A stretch of 64,000 bases of DNA, taken from assembly GCA_030412805.1 (NCBI GenBank), contig JASJFJ010000003.1:2790001-2854000 (forward strand). The letters are read 5' to 3'. Both the position numbers and the translations under genes were made by a program. Position 1 is the first letter of the stretch. Every line of letters begins with the position of its first letter. This document shows, piece by piece, positions 1 to 10,706 of this stretch. The notes below the pieces were generated by a model. The model made no database searches. It was not told where the DNA came from and saw only the letters and a list, made by a program, of their open reading frames with translations. This stretch comes from Westerdykella aurantiaca (taxonomy: Eukaryota; Ascomycota; Dothideomycetes; Pleosporales; Sporormiaceae).

Positions 1-1206
1 TCATTGGCCTAATTTCATTGACGGACATGACGGCGGGACGTCTTACCCCAGACATCCGTCTCCATGATTATCTAACTCCCAATGGCAAAATCCCAGGTAG
101 CACCCCCGTAAAACATTTAGAGCTAAGTTATGGTTACATTTAAGTCAACCGAAATTGGTAAAATCCTTCTCTGAAGAGCCTTACAAAGTAGGAATCAATG
201 CTTGGTGAAAGTCTCCGCTCACGTCGCGTCTCAGTCAATCTCAAGTCTGGGGGAACTCAGCCTCAAATGCACTCGTATATATATATTCGCATGACAGTTT
301 TCCAGAGATCATGGAACTATTAACATACATAATGTGAGATTGCTAACAAGCAGAGTTGGAAGCCGAAGGTAATAGGCTGTGTTATTGTAAGCAAGCAGAG
401 AAGGATATATAATGTCCATCCGCAAGCGACCATCCAATCTGTTCCAACAGCAAAAGAAATAAGCATGTTAAAAAGACCCTCACGGTTTGAAAAGTATAGG
501 AACATATATTCCGTTAGATTGTATGTTATTAGGCACAATTATCATGAGGTAAGCTGCTCAGGAACCCTTGGGAACCGGACAAGCATGACTTGTTCCGGGG
601 CAAAATGCACTTGACGGAAGGATTAAGAGAGTCAATGACTAAAATGCAAAGAATCCCTCTACATTAATCGGTGAACGAATGTGTTTCGCGACAAATTACC
701 TGATAACCACCGCCGCCTAGTTAGCATCTTCGACCTATGGGTTGGATTGGATGGTCGTTGAGGGTACCGAATCTCATGAGAACCTCGAATCCAATTCCTC
801 GCTCCATTCGCTCTCCAAATCTCAAATAGCTCCATTGGAATGCATGGCTTTTTTGCAGCATCATCAGCATTATACTTTCCTTACAATACCAGCAAAACCT
901 ACAATCGGCGAGGGCACCCACCATGGGGCCAATTAGCTCCCCGTCGAAGAGTCGGCCCCGACTTTTTAGACCGCGTCCTAAGCCACTTGCCTTCCGTCTG
1001 TCAACATACTTCAATGGTCTCCTGGAGTTTTTCGGGACCTTTTGATATCGGAAGGGTATACGCACCCTTTCACTGCCGCAGGGTGGGCTTGGCGTATAAC
1101 AAACCCTGGGAAACCAAGAAGCGGTCTGGTTGCTCCTACGGCGAAGCGACCTTTCACTCTGGAAGCTGAGTCAACTTGTGAAAGGCTCAAAATGGAGGCC
1201 GGTGCC
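1..1206. other. no gene recognised at left edge
   Basis: Short open frames occur on both strands, but none carries a recognisable domain, a convincing start, or splice signals that extend it. The last part is the upstream region of the gene starting near 1374-1596. Confidence 0.6.
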
Positions 1207-1215
1207 TATATAAAA
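1207..1215 (+). promoter_or_regulatory. TATA box of the 1.6-3.0 kb gene
   Basis: TATATAAAA is followed by a C/T-rich and CAACAAC-rich leader, the usual look of a fungal core promoter and 5' UTR. The first downstream ATG is at 1374, about 165 bp on, and lies in the frame of the following gene. Confidence 0.6.
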
Positions 1216-1595
1216 TCTCTCTTGTTCCTGCTCCAAACCTTTCAACTTTTCCTGTTCCTAACCTTAACAACAACCAACCGCACCGACTACCACATCGCCA
1301 TCCTGCACCAACTCTCCTATCAGCCTTACACCTAGTTGTTCTTGTACAGGCTAGCACATCAAAACGCTTCACGATGCCGATGTTTTGTACGCGCATGAGA
1401 TACCTCAACCGGGGAGGTACTCAGGACTTACCTCGCGTCTTCACCACATGGTTGTGGCCTCCCCCTTTGGACAAGCGCTATACAACAGGAAGAGAATAGA
1501 AGTACACACTTAAGGACGGCAAACTTCCGAAGCGCCAGTTCGATCCCGTTCTCGAAGTCATCCGTGCTACAATCCGTGAGCTCGAAGCCGAGGAC

Positions 1596-3014
1596 ATGTG
1601 TGTTGCGGCGTCAAAAATTCGAGTCCGCAATGCTACATCCAGTCCGCCTATCTGGCCGATAAGGGAGAAGAATGATGTCAACTACGCGGTCAAATTCTAC
1701 ATATTCCATGAATATTACGAAGAATTCCCGCTGACACTTCCTGTGGCCATCTTCGACAGAGACGGGGACCTTACAATTGAGAAGCTATTCGTCCGTATCA
1801 ATTGTCGATGGGAATCTTTACGGAAATGGCTTCTGGGGCTTCCGAACCGCAAAATTCTCCTTCCGGGCGAAGATATTCCCCCAGCCATACGCGTTGCCAG
1901 AATCATCCAGACACAACAGACGTGGTGGCGGCGCAATGGGAAGCACTTTCCTCTCTTGAAACTTCCCATGGAGTTGTACTTGGAGGTTTTGCGCCACGTC
2001 CTCGGAGGAGAAATTCACCCATGCGTCAGCAACGGTCGTGTAATTCTAGGACCAAGGAGCCTGCACCAAGTGGAATGGGGTGAGATCAAGTGGACTGGCT
2101 CCACCATCCCCAATTATAACATCCTTCTTGTCAATAAGCAGATTCACGTCGAGGCATTGAGAGCGGCTTGGGTAGGCACCGTGAAACACTTCAAGAATTC
2201 TACCATATTCGAGAACGTCTTCAGAGCTCCTGGCCCTCTCGTCATTGATCGCATTCTGCGAAGGCCAATCAGGGTGAACTGGCTCTCCAAGGTGGAATTG
2301 GATCTTACGTACACCGAGTATTTCAAGTTTTTTGGCATTAGGGGTGTCGAACCAAACGCACAGCTATTGCTGAACGCCACAACTGTCACTCATCTCACTC
2401 TCCGATTCCATCTTCCAGGATCCAGTAACCCGTGGAAGGAATTGTTCGATGCAACGAAGAACCCGTGCCACAAGGTCATGATAGACTGGATAGTCAACTT
2501 TGCATATCCCTACATCAAGCACATTCCGCATGTGCGCCTCGCGGGCTTCGTAAAGACAAACCAGAAGAAATACTGGGAAAGGGCTATCCATACTGACACG
2601 TATCCATGGCGGGAGGTTACTCGGTGCATCTCGATGATTCCTTCACACGTTGTGCCAATGTGTACTTGTCCTCTGCCGTGTACCCAGGAGCAAAGAAACA
2701 AGCTTGAACACAGTTCATTCCTGGCACATTTTCACCAAGTTGACGAGGCTACTGGCGCAGTGGGCGACGATGAGGATACCGCCCCCTTTGACTACGACGA
2801 TCAATTCACCCCGGACCTCCTTCGTCGTGCACATGACCACTGGGAACGCATGGTCCGTTATGGGGAGCAGCAAGGCATTCAACATTGCAACGAGAGTCCG
2901 TCCTCTTGGATGTACGACTATAAGAACGAGGATCATTTCCGACTGCTTCTTGTGGGCCATGCAAGAAATCTGGAGTTCTACGAAGCCCTCTATCCCCGGT
3001 GGGCTACTGAGTAG
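1596..3014 (+). CDS. hypothetical protein, F-box/2EXR-like
   Basis: A 472-residue open frame with no clear catalytic motif. Around residues 120-135 it has a stretch (LKLPMELYLEVLRHVL) like the start of fungal F-box and 2EXR proteins, where such a motif leads into a variable body. The region after it (HVEALRAAW...) resembles those bodies. The C-terminus is acidic. The frame is also open upstream from 1500 to 1595 (KYTLKDGKLPKRQF...), and an ATG at 1374 lies in the same frame, separated only by TAG at 1497-1499. The true start may therefore be upstream, through a missed intron or past a nonsense codon; no GT-AG pair I tried removes the stop in frame with good signals. I take 1596 as the first safe ATG. 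Function is unknown. Confidence 0.6.
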   Translation: MCVAASKIRVRNATSSPPIWPIREKNDVNYAVKFYIFHEYYEEFPLTLPVAIFDRDGDLTIEKLFVRINCRWESLRKWLLGLPNRKILLPGEDIPPAIRVARIIQTQQTWWRRNGKHFPLLKLPMELYLEVLRHVLGGEIHPCVSNGRVILGPRSLHQVEWGEIKWTGSTIPNYNILLVNKQIHVEALRAAWVGTVKHFKNSTIFENVFRAPGPLVIDRILRRPIRVNWLSKVELDLTYTEYFKFFGIRGVEPNAQLLLNATTVTHLTLRFHLPGSSNPWKELFDATKNPCHKVMIDWIVNFAYPYIKHIPHVRLAGFVKTNQKKYWERAIHTDTYPWREVTRCISMIPSHVVPMCTCPLPCTQEQRNKLEHSSFLAHFHQVDEATGAVGDDEDTAPFDYDDQFTPDLLRRAHDHWERMVRYGEQQGIQHCNESPSSWMYDYKNEDHFRLLLVGHARNLEFYEALYPRWATE

Positions 3015-3494
3015 AAGAGCATGGTGGATCGCCCTCCCGATGAACTGATTAGAGGGGAAAGACTGAGAGTGGGAGGAGAAGATACTTATGACCATGGGAA
3101 AGGATCTCGTCGGATGTTCTGAAGATTCAATGCATTATCGGTGTTTCCACGGGGACAATAACGTAAAATAAGAGCGAAGAATGTATGTTAAGGGCATCTC
3201 CATGAATTTGAGTAATGTCCATTTGTGCAGGCTTGAAAAAGTACAAGTCCATAGACAGGTGCTTCGCATGGGCTTGTTCCATTTCTCTGCTCGTATGCTC
3301 GTATGCTCGTATGCTTATGAGTACAACATGATGCTGTCCCAGTAACGGAATCGGAGAAAAAGAACAGGTCACACCCATCGCGACATTTCCACTTTCATTT
3401 CGCGGACGTGCTCTTGCAACCTTTGATTGATTAAGGTGATTATCGTCGAAGTGGAGATGTATTCCTTGTTTTTTGTTTACTCCTATGCATACTG
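3015..3494. other. intergenic, convergent gene ends
   Basis: This is the tail-to-tail spacer between the 1.6 kb gene (+) and the complex I assembly factor (-). It holds only a short tandem repeat at 3288-3315. Confidence 0.6.
3288..3315. repeat. 8-bp tandem repeat
   Basis: TGCTCGTA is repeated about 3.5 times without interruption in the intergenic spacer. It is a simple microsatellite with no visible role. Confidence 0.8.
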
Positions 3495-4225
3495 TCATCG
3501 TCTCGGCTTTGTTGCACTGGGTGTCCAGCCTTGAGGCTGCCAATTGTCACCAGGGTTCCCTCTCGGTGCTGCTTTCCATGGCGAATCACCCTGTTCTTGC
3601 TTTTTAGTCTTCCTCTTTTTCACTGTGGGCGCGCCCGCCTTTTCTTCTGCTCTATCCGTGGAAATTTCCTCCTCCCTTTTTGATATTGATATCGGCTCCC
3701 GCTCTATACTTGCACCCCTATCCCCACTTGATTGTGTGATGCCCGACCCCAGATCTCTCGACTCTAGCATATGTATAGGTTGCTCTTTATCTGGAGGATC
3801 CATCATAGACGATTTCGAAGCCCACCGAGCATCTGCTTGAGCGGCAAGCATCCTTATCCGTTCCTGCCTTGCGACATCTGATTGAAGCTCGGCGAGTGTG
3901 GGAGCATCGAAGCGGGTATTACGCAGCCATTGTATCCACTGCGGTGGTATCGTGACGTCTCCATGGTGCGTCCAACGGCTGGGTTTGAGTATTCTGCGGT
4001 TCCGTGCGTGGTGAAGAGGGTCTTTGAATTCCCAGAACGTGTTGCCTTCAAGGTCAAACCCTAAACCCAATCAGTACCATATTCAGGGAGAAAGGAGACA
4101 AGGCGGGCGGATCAGGGAGCATAAATGAGAATTCACACACCAGCCAACCATTTCCGCCTCCAGGGAAACCGTTGCATTTTCCAGGTAAACCATAGCCGAC
4201 GTATTAATACTGGAGCGCGTGCCAT
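3495..4225 (-). CDS. complex I assembly factor, NDUFAF2/mimitin family
   Basis: Predicted exons are 4141-4225 and 3495-4060, giving 216 residues. Intron 4061-4140 joins GCTG to GGTTTGAC, so that WLAG runs into FDLEGNTFWEFKD. The product matches the NDUFA12/NDUFAF2 family: an N-terminal basic Trp-rich stretch (LWFTWKMQRFPWRRKW), then GFDLEGNTFWEFKD, RNRRI and PPQWIQWLRNTR. Members bind late intermediates of respiratory complex I in the mitochondrial matrix and help attach the NADH-oxidising module. The C-terminal half (about residues 95-216) is low-complexity, rich in Glu, Lys and Ser, as in fungal members and longer than in animal ones. NDUFA12 itself is the alternative, but the long disordered tail favours the assembly-factor branch. 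It is divergent from the calponin gene across 304 bp. Confidence 0.85.
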
Positions 4226-4529
4226 GTCAGGAAAGATGGAGATTCCTGGGAGACTTTTGTTTTCCCAGGTTGAAAAGACGCGATCTGTGCCTGTGACGAC
4301 AGCGGCGTGGCGTCGGCGTGGCTGGGGCGCACCGCCCCCGCAACGCAACCTCTCTGCATTCCCCCACCAGTGCATGCTGGCCTGCAACCACGACCATTCC
4401 ACCACTCCTTTTCAGCCCTACATTCACTTTCTTGTTGAGATCTCTCATTATACCAGCATCCAGTGACCGCACTCCTATCCATAATCCGTACTGCCTCCTC
4501 CCGCCGCATCGGCCTAGTTGGTGCCCAAC

Positions 4530-6701
4530 ATGGCGTCTGTAACGTCTCTTGACCAGGACATGAAGAAGCTACGGCTGGGAAGATATACTCCACAGGCGGC
4601 AAATGAAGCGCGGAATTGGATTGAGGACACTTTAGGGGAGCGCCTACCACCCGGCGATTTACTCGAAGCGCTCAAGGACGGCACAGTGCTGTGCAGGTGC
4701 GTATTCTACGGTTGACGATAACTGGATTAACGGCCAAAATTAAAATTGAAATCCGAACACCAATTTTTGATTTTGTCTTTGATTTAAGGCCGTTAACCCA
4801 GTTATCGTCCCCCGTAGGAGTCGCAGGCAGGGGAGCGCAGATGTGCTAATCATCTCAGACTCGTAAACCTCGCCGTTCCAAATCCCGGCGTCAAGTTCAA
4901 GAAGTCGCCCATGCCTTTCATACAAATGGAGAACATATCGCATTTCCTACGCGCATGCGAACAGCCACCGTTGAGCATGCCATCCCACGACAGATTTCTC
5001 ACCGTCGACCTCTACGAGTCCAAAGACCCTGCCCAAGTGCTGCAGTGCCTTAGCGCCTTCAGCCGAGTCGCGAATGCCGTTAATCCTTCAAGAATCCCAA
5101 CTACGATAGGTCCCAAACGTGGCGCTGGCCCGCAAAGCCCCTCGGCCACCGGTGCATATGCCAATGGAGGATCGCTCACATCCCCTGGGTTTGGACGAAG
5201 CAGAGGAATTAGTACCAGCAGCGCTGGCGGTTCCGCTACATTCAATCCATTATCTAGGCCAGCTGCAGACACTCTGAGTCCCACCCTTACGGGGGGCTCT
5301 AACACTTCGAAGACCTCCAACGGTATTCCGAAGTCGCCCCCGAGCGGCGTCAGTAGTTGGAGTAAGAAGGCTGACGAGGGTGTCACAGCACCGGCTTGGA
5401 ACATTCACCAGTACGGTTACATGGGCGGAGCGAGTCAAGGGAACCAAGGCATTGCGTTTGGGGCGCGTCGACAGATAACCAGCGCAGGTCCACATGTACC
5501 GAATGCGGCGGAGAAGGAGCGCAAGCGCAGGGAGAAAGAGGCAGAGGAGGAACGCTTACGACAATTAGCGGAAGAAGCAGAAAACAAGCGCCGCATCGAA
5601 CGTGAAGCTGAGGAAGAGCGTCAACGTCTCGAAGAGGAGCGGAGATGGGAGGAAGAGACACGCAAGCAACGAGAAGCTGAACAGCGGCGTCTTGAGCAGC
5701 AGAAGCGAGAATGGGAAGAGCAGGAGAGGAAGTGGAAGCTGGAGGAAGAGCAACGACAGAAGGAAGAACGAGAGGCCGAGGAGAGACTGGAAAAGGAGGC
5801 TCGACGGAAGCGTGCCGGTAGCGACGCCCGCCTAAGGGGACAGTACCTGTCTCAATATCAAGCAGAACAAAGCAGCAAACCGCGAAGCCGCCGAAACAGT
5901 CAGAACGACCCAGAGTTGCTTGCAGAGCGCGAACGAATCCAGGAGCTGGAGCGTCAACTGGAGGACGCGAAAGAACGCGAAAGGCTTTACCAGCTAGAAC
6001 GTGAGGAAAGGCTGCGGGACGACGAGCGTCGGAAGCTACGGTCACGGTCGAAGAGTCGCACGCGGGAACGATCTCGAAGTCGGCCTCGCCCACCCCCACG
6101 AGCTCCCTCTCCGCAGGATAGCCAAGCTTCCTGGACCAAAGCAGACGAGCGCGATTACTTGAGGAAACAGTGGAACGAGAGTCAAAGCAGGATTCAACAG
6201 CCACGTCCATTGGCTGAAGAAGTGGCACCGCCTGCACTTCCTGTTCGCCCTCTTCCAGAGCCATCGCGACCCCTTCCCGACCCCGCTGCGTATGCGAAAA
6301 CGAATCGCACAGATCGTTATCTAGCATCGAATCCAGCGCCGACTAGTGTACAACCAGCGACACATATTCCTCCTGAACTCACGTCTACGTCAGAGCGTGC
6401 GGCAGAGGATGCCCGGCGTGCAGCGTCTCAAGCGAAGACCAAAGCAGCTGGTTGGGCCTCGAAATCGCTCCTCGAACGGGAGATGGAGCGTGAGCGTGAA
6501 AGGCAGAGGGAGTGGGAAGAGTCGCAAAAGGCTCTACAGAACGCTCCAAGGGATCCCAATGCAGGGTCAGGAGAGGGGAAGTCTTGGGACGTAAATCAAT
6601 ATGGATATACTGGTGGCGATAGCCAGAACCGTGTTGGGACGGGCATTGGATTTGGGGGCAGGCGGCAAATCCTGGGTCCGCGACCGTTTGGACCTAGGTG
6701 A
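4530..6701 (+). CDS. calponin-homology actin-binding protein (SCP1/transgelin-like, long form)
   Basis: Exons 4530-4696 and 4859-6701 encode 669 residues. The 162-bp intron restores the CH domain across its junction (GTVLCR to LVNLAVPNPGVKFKK). A single CH domain at about residues 18-130 resembles transgelin/Scp1, which bundle actin filaments in cortical patches. Two calponin-type repeats follow, near residues 236 (HQYGYMGGASQGNQGIAFG) and 633 (NQYGYTGGDSQNR), the second almost at the C-terminus. Between them lies a very long charged Glu/Arg/Lys helix region (about 270-455), probably coiled coil, then an SR-rich and a Pro-rich stretch. Yeast Scp1 is about 200 residues, so this is a much extended form. 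The intron carries an inverted-repeat element (4707-4816). Confidence 0.88.
4707..4816. mobile_element. MITE-like inverted-repeat element inside an intron
   Basis: Arms 4707-4735 and 4788-4816 are inverted repeats matching at 26 of 29 positions (core GACGATAACTGG...TTAACGGCC), around an AT-rich 52-bp centre. Both ends carry TA, as for a Tc1/mariner-type target duplication. Removing the element and one TA would leave an intron of about 50 bp, the normal size in this window. It has no coding capacity. A non-autonomous DNA transposon or an introner-like element are both possible. Confidence 0.7.
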
Positions 6702-7064
6702 GCGTTGAGGGTCTTTGATTTCCAGTTGGGGTTGGGGCGCGGCGTGTGGGGATACCTCTGTTAGCAATTTATACCTATAGAATTGGGTTCGTGTTATTTA
6801 GTCAGTGATATGTCGCGCTCCATCAATCTCGATGCAGCCATGTTAACCAAGCCTTGATTAGCTAGGGTGAGCTCGAGGTTGATCCATAGATGCTTCCAAG
6901 GTTCGTCTGAGCAGTGTGAGACTAACCATAACGCCAAGGCCGGAGCGGTGAAACCCAGCCCCGGCGACATTCAGCTCTTCCTCTCTACCTGGCATGGGGA
7001 CGGCCTAGTTCTTCAGCGGAGCCATATCTGAACATTTCCATTCAGATTAAAGAAAGTCGCAGAG
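6702..7064. other. intergenic, upstream of U1C gene
   Basis: This is the 3' flank of the calponin gene and 5' flank of the U1C gene. I see no gene. Confidence 0.6.
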
Positions 7065-7915
7065 ATGCCGAAATATAAGTACTCCTCGATGATTTCCTTA
7101 TATGTAATATACTGACCGCATTTACTCTTCTGTAGGTCCTGTCAATCGAAACGCTTTCTTGCGTACCTCTAACCGCTTCACCAGGCGATTACTGCGATGT
7201 TTACCTCACCCACGACTCCATGAGCGTCCGTAAAGCGCACAATGCCGGCCGTAATCATTTGCGCAATGTTCAGTCATACTATGAGCGTATGGAAAACATC
7301 CAGCGCCACACAACTCGAGCTAATACCATGGCCAGAGATCTCGAGTGAACAGACGCAACTCGTCATCAATTCGATAACGGACGCATATAGCGCCGAGGGT
7401 CAAGCCAACCCTCTAACACAGCCGCTCCCCGGCATGGGTGGTTATGGCGCGCCGATGCCAGGCTTCCCTCCACCCTTTCCCCCGCCTGGTACACACCTCG
7501 GACCCTGCATAAGGCACAGCTGCTAACAGCGCATAGGCATGCCTGGTATGCCCCCGCCTCCCTTCATGCAAGGCGGTCGAGGAGGACGTAGGTCATCCAC
7601 CCCTCGTATATGACGTCTCTAACAGCCACAGCCGTCCCCAACATGCCTCCTAATATGCCCCCCTTCCCGCCACCGAACATGGCCGGAGGACCCCCAGGGC
7701 CTGGCGGACCTATGCCACCGAATATGCCATTCCCGCCACCGAATATGCCCTTCCCTCCGCCGAACATGCCAAACGCGCCCCCTTTCCCTCCGGTTCCGGC
7801 TGGCTCGCCTCCAGGCAATATGCCATTTCCTCCTCCAGGTGTTGTACCTCCTGGCCCTCCTGGACGAGGATTCCCGCCGTTTCCGCCACATGGTGGTCCA
7901 CCGGGCCGCCCGTAG
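7065..7915 (+). CDS. YHC1: U1 small nuclear ribonucleoprotein C
   Basis: The C2H2-type zinc finger is unmistakable (CDYCDVYLTHDSMSVRKAHN..GRNH), followed by LRNVQSYYEQI, VINSITDAYSAEGQANPL and a long Pro/Met/Gly-rich tail. The protein sits in the U1 snRNP and stabilises pairing with the 5' splice site. The frame-consistent model has six exons: 7065-7078, 7136-7140, 7185-7286, 7336-7488, 7537-7587 and 7632-7915, about 202 residues. The 5-nt second exon is unusual, but it is the only arrangement I found that joins MPKY to CDYCDVY in frame with canonical borders; each flanking intron has its own branch-point-like site (TACTGACC and CTCTAACC). The last acceptor could instead be at 7625, adding two residues. 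Confidence 0.85.
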
Positions 7916-8787
7916 AGCATGAGGCCTCGTTCAGACATCCAATTATCACCGTTCTCACGAACCATGTTAAGAGTTATCACCAGTCCTATGGCAGTGTCCA
8001 GAGGCGCGCTCATTGACTGTTATTAAAGGACTAAAAGGCCCACCATGTGGTTTTTCAATGCCTCACTTGGCAAGTGGCGCAATCTCGAAGGCACTACAAC
8101 GGCTTCCTCGGACCCTGTTCATTCGAGGAGACGGCCATGTAACATTTGCATCACTGGAGTTAAGGGGTATATTCTTTGGCCAGTTCTCCAATATTTATAG
8201 GGCAAGCCGGTAGATACCCCGACGGCAGTCAATAAAGTTTTGTTTCCTTCAGATCCATGCTTCCTATGCCTACTGTTTTCGATTTCTCGAGAATTTAACT
8301 TTTTCAGACCCAGGTAGACCTGATATGCGCCGTTGTAAGACTCCTGAGAACACTTTTGGTCGTTACGTATCCGGCTGCCAGAGCTAGTTCCCTTCTTTCA
8401 CATACTCTGTAGTATAATTCTCAACTGAACTTTACAAGGTCTACACTTGAACAGTAAGCGTAGCCGAAAATGGGTAAAACACTCAGGAGCCTGAAATTGG
8501 CTCAACAGCATATACAATTTAAAGAATGAACTATGTAGAAAATGAATTCTTTCCCCATAGACCTGATCCTGCTGCTGTGAACTCCACAGTGTCAGTGAAT
8601 GTTTACCTTCACGAATGTTCGCCAGGATTTATTTTAGTCTTGGCATTCATCGCCGAGGTTGAGCCGAGAGATGCGCTAGCGCGCACACTTGCGAAAATGG
8701 ATACCTCAGATAACTTCTTCTCCAATTCGAAATACCCACGAGTGCGCCCGACCTCCCCATAACAGCTTCAGCCACTCCTACACAATC
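7916..8787. other. intergenic, upstream of RACK1
   Basis: The 3' region of the U1C gene and the promoter region of the RACK1 gene. No gene or clear element is recognised. Confidence 0.5.
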
Positions 8788-10070
8788 ATGGCCGAGCAGT
8801 TGGTTCTCCGCGGCACCCTTGAGGGCCACACCGGCTGGGTTACCTCCCTGGCTACCTCTCTGGAGAAGTGAGTGCCGTGCGGACGCAGAGACGATATCAT
8901 CCGGCAGGATACTGATGCGATACCAGCCCCAACATGCTTCTTTCGGGCTCTCGCGACAAGACCCTGATCATTTGGAACCTCACCCGCGACGAGACGTCCT
9001 ATGGTTACCCCAAGCGAAGCCTCCACGGCCACTCCCACATCGTGTCGGACTGCGTACGTTGAACCCCAAGCATTCTAAGCAAATTGGATAGCGAGGAGGT
9101 CAAGGGGCGGCTGAGCTGACAATTGCGTGCAGGTTATCTCTTCCGATGGCGCCTATGCCCTCTCCTCGTCCTGGGACAAGACCCTCCGTCTGTGGGAGCT
9201 CTCCACTGGTGTGACCACCCGCCGCTTCGTCGGCCACACCAACGACGTCCTCTCCGTCTCCTTCTCCGCCGACAACCGCCAAATCGTCTCCGGTTCCCGC
9301 GACCGGACCATCAAGCTCTGGAACACCCTCGGCGACTGCAAGTACACCATCACCGACAAGGGCCACACTGAGTGGGTTTCCTGCGTGAGGTTCAGCCCGA
9401 ACCCTCAGAACCCCGTCATTGTCAGCGCTGGCTGGGACAAGCTCGTCAAGGTGAGTTCTTCCATCAACCCGGAGGAGTACGCTGCATCTGTTTGCAGCCT
9501 CTACGTGATGATCTGGTTTTCTTTAAAGTATTTGCTACTTCAGAGCGCTCGCGCTATGAGAATAACATTCACCCCAACTGATTCGACAATTGCGACGTTG
9601 CAAGGGAGAAGTTCCATCTGGGATCGGAGCTAACGGTGCCCTAGGTTTGGGAGCTCTCCACCTGCCGCATCCAGACCGACCACATTGGTCACACTGGGTA
9701 CATCAACACCGTCACTATCTCCCCCGATGGCTCTCTCTGCGCCTCCGGTGGCAAGGACGGAACCACCATGCTCTGGGATCTCAACGAGTCCAAGCACCTC
9801 TACTCTCTCACCGCCGGTGACGAGATCCACGCCCTCGTTTTCTCCCCCAACCGTTACTGGCTGTGCGCTGCCACCGCCTCGAGCATCATCATCTTCGATC
9901 TGGAGAAGAAGAGCAAGGTTGACGAGCTCAAGCCCGAGTACATGGAGGTTGGCAAGAAGAGCAGGGAGCCCGAGTGCGTGTCTCTGGCCTGGAGCGCCGA
10001 CGGCCAGACGCTGTTCGCTGGTTACACCGACAACCGCATCCGCTGCTGGGGCGTCATGGCGAGGGCATAA
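8788..10070 (+). CDS. cpc2: RACK1 / Cpc2 WD40 protein of the 40S ribosome
   Basis: Exons 8788-8867, 8927-9053, 9133-9450 and 9645-10070 give 316 residues, the normal length of RACK1. Seven WD40 blades are visible, with GH...WD/WN pairs such as GHTGWVTSLA, GSRDKTLIIWN, SSSWDKTLRLWE, GHTNDVLSVSF, GSRDRTIKLWN, GGKDGTTMLWD and AGYTDNRIRCWG. The protein forms a seven-bladed propeller on the head of the small ribosomal subunit; in fungi it links translation to cross-pathway control and growth signalling. It uses C-ending codons heavily, as expected of a highly expressed gene. Intron 3 (9451-9644, 194 bp) is far longer than introns 1-2 (59 and 79 bp) and holds a box C/D snoRNA candidate. Confidence 0.97.
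9500..9588 (+). ncRNA. snR24: box C/D snoRNA, U24/snR24-like, intronic
   Basis: Within RACK1 intron 3 there is a perfect box C (GTGATGA, 9505-9511) and a box D (CTGA, 9578-9581). Between them lies TATTTGCTACTTCAGA (about 9530-9544), followed by a C'-like ATGAGAA near 9556. From memory the first stretch is the U24 antisense element against the large-subunit rRNA segment containing AGTAGCAAATA. In budding yeast U24 is encoded in the intron of ASC1, the RACK1 gene, so position and sequence agree. The exact ends are estimates. Confidence 0.8.
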
Positions 10071-10706
10071 AGTGGTCGCTTAGGAGTTGGCTGGCTGACG
10101 ATGGACGTGTCATGATTCATTCTGTAGCATGCCCATGGGGAACATATAGTGCGGGATGGTTTGGGGGATGGTTAAAATCCCCTCCGGTATTGCACTTCAG
10201 GCGCTCAGAGTCAATGAAAAATTCTTCGATTCAGGTATGGACTGATGTAACCAAAGGGTGGCTCGGTGATGTAGTGCATGGGAGGAAAACGCCAGTTATG
10301 AGTGCGTAGGCCAGTTTGCACAGCGGCTACATGTCACCAAGACGGCCATTGCTTTAATCTGTTTTCCATTGGGAAAGTGAGCTTGGGCTTGGTTCTACAG
10401 AAATCGGCGCAAGGCGAGCGTCCTTCGCAATTGTCACCAGAGGAGCCGGAACCGCTTGTCCAAGTTGCCACGCGTCCCACCTCCACTAGGCTTGATCGCT
10501 GGCCGTCTATGAGGAATTATGTGACAGTCGTGTTGAGTCCCATCACGTTCATGTGGGTTCCCCGAATATTCCGGCTTAGTGTGTCTTGATTGGAACTGCT
10601 CCTTGAATTCATAATGATATAACACTCCAGTTACGCAAACATTGCATGCATGCTTTTCCACCTCCACCTCCAAGTTCTCCCCACTCCATTCCCGTCCCCA
10701 TCTAAC
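10071..10706. other. intergenic, convergent gene ends
   Basis: Tail-to-tail spacer between the RACK1 gene (+) and the dienoyl-CoA isomerase gene (-). A small open frame in it has no recognisable content. Confidence 0.6.

Noticed and set aside
721..1065. Minus-strand open frame of 114 codons
   Set aside because: No ATG at its start, no domain, and no splice signals that lengthen it.
5383..6327. 314-codon minus-strand open frame
   Set aside because: It lies opposite the Glu/Arg-rich coiled-coil part of the calponin gene, whose codon bias keeps the other strand open. No domain is visible.
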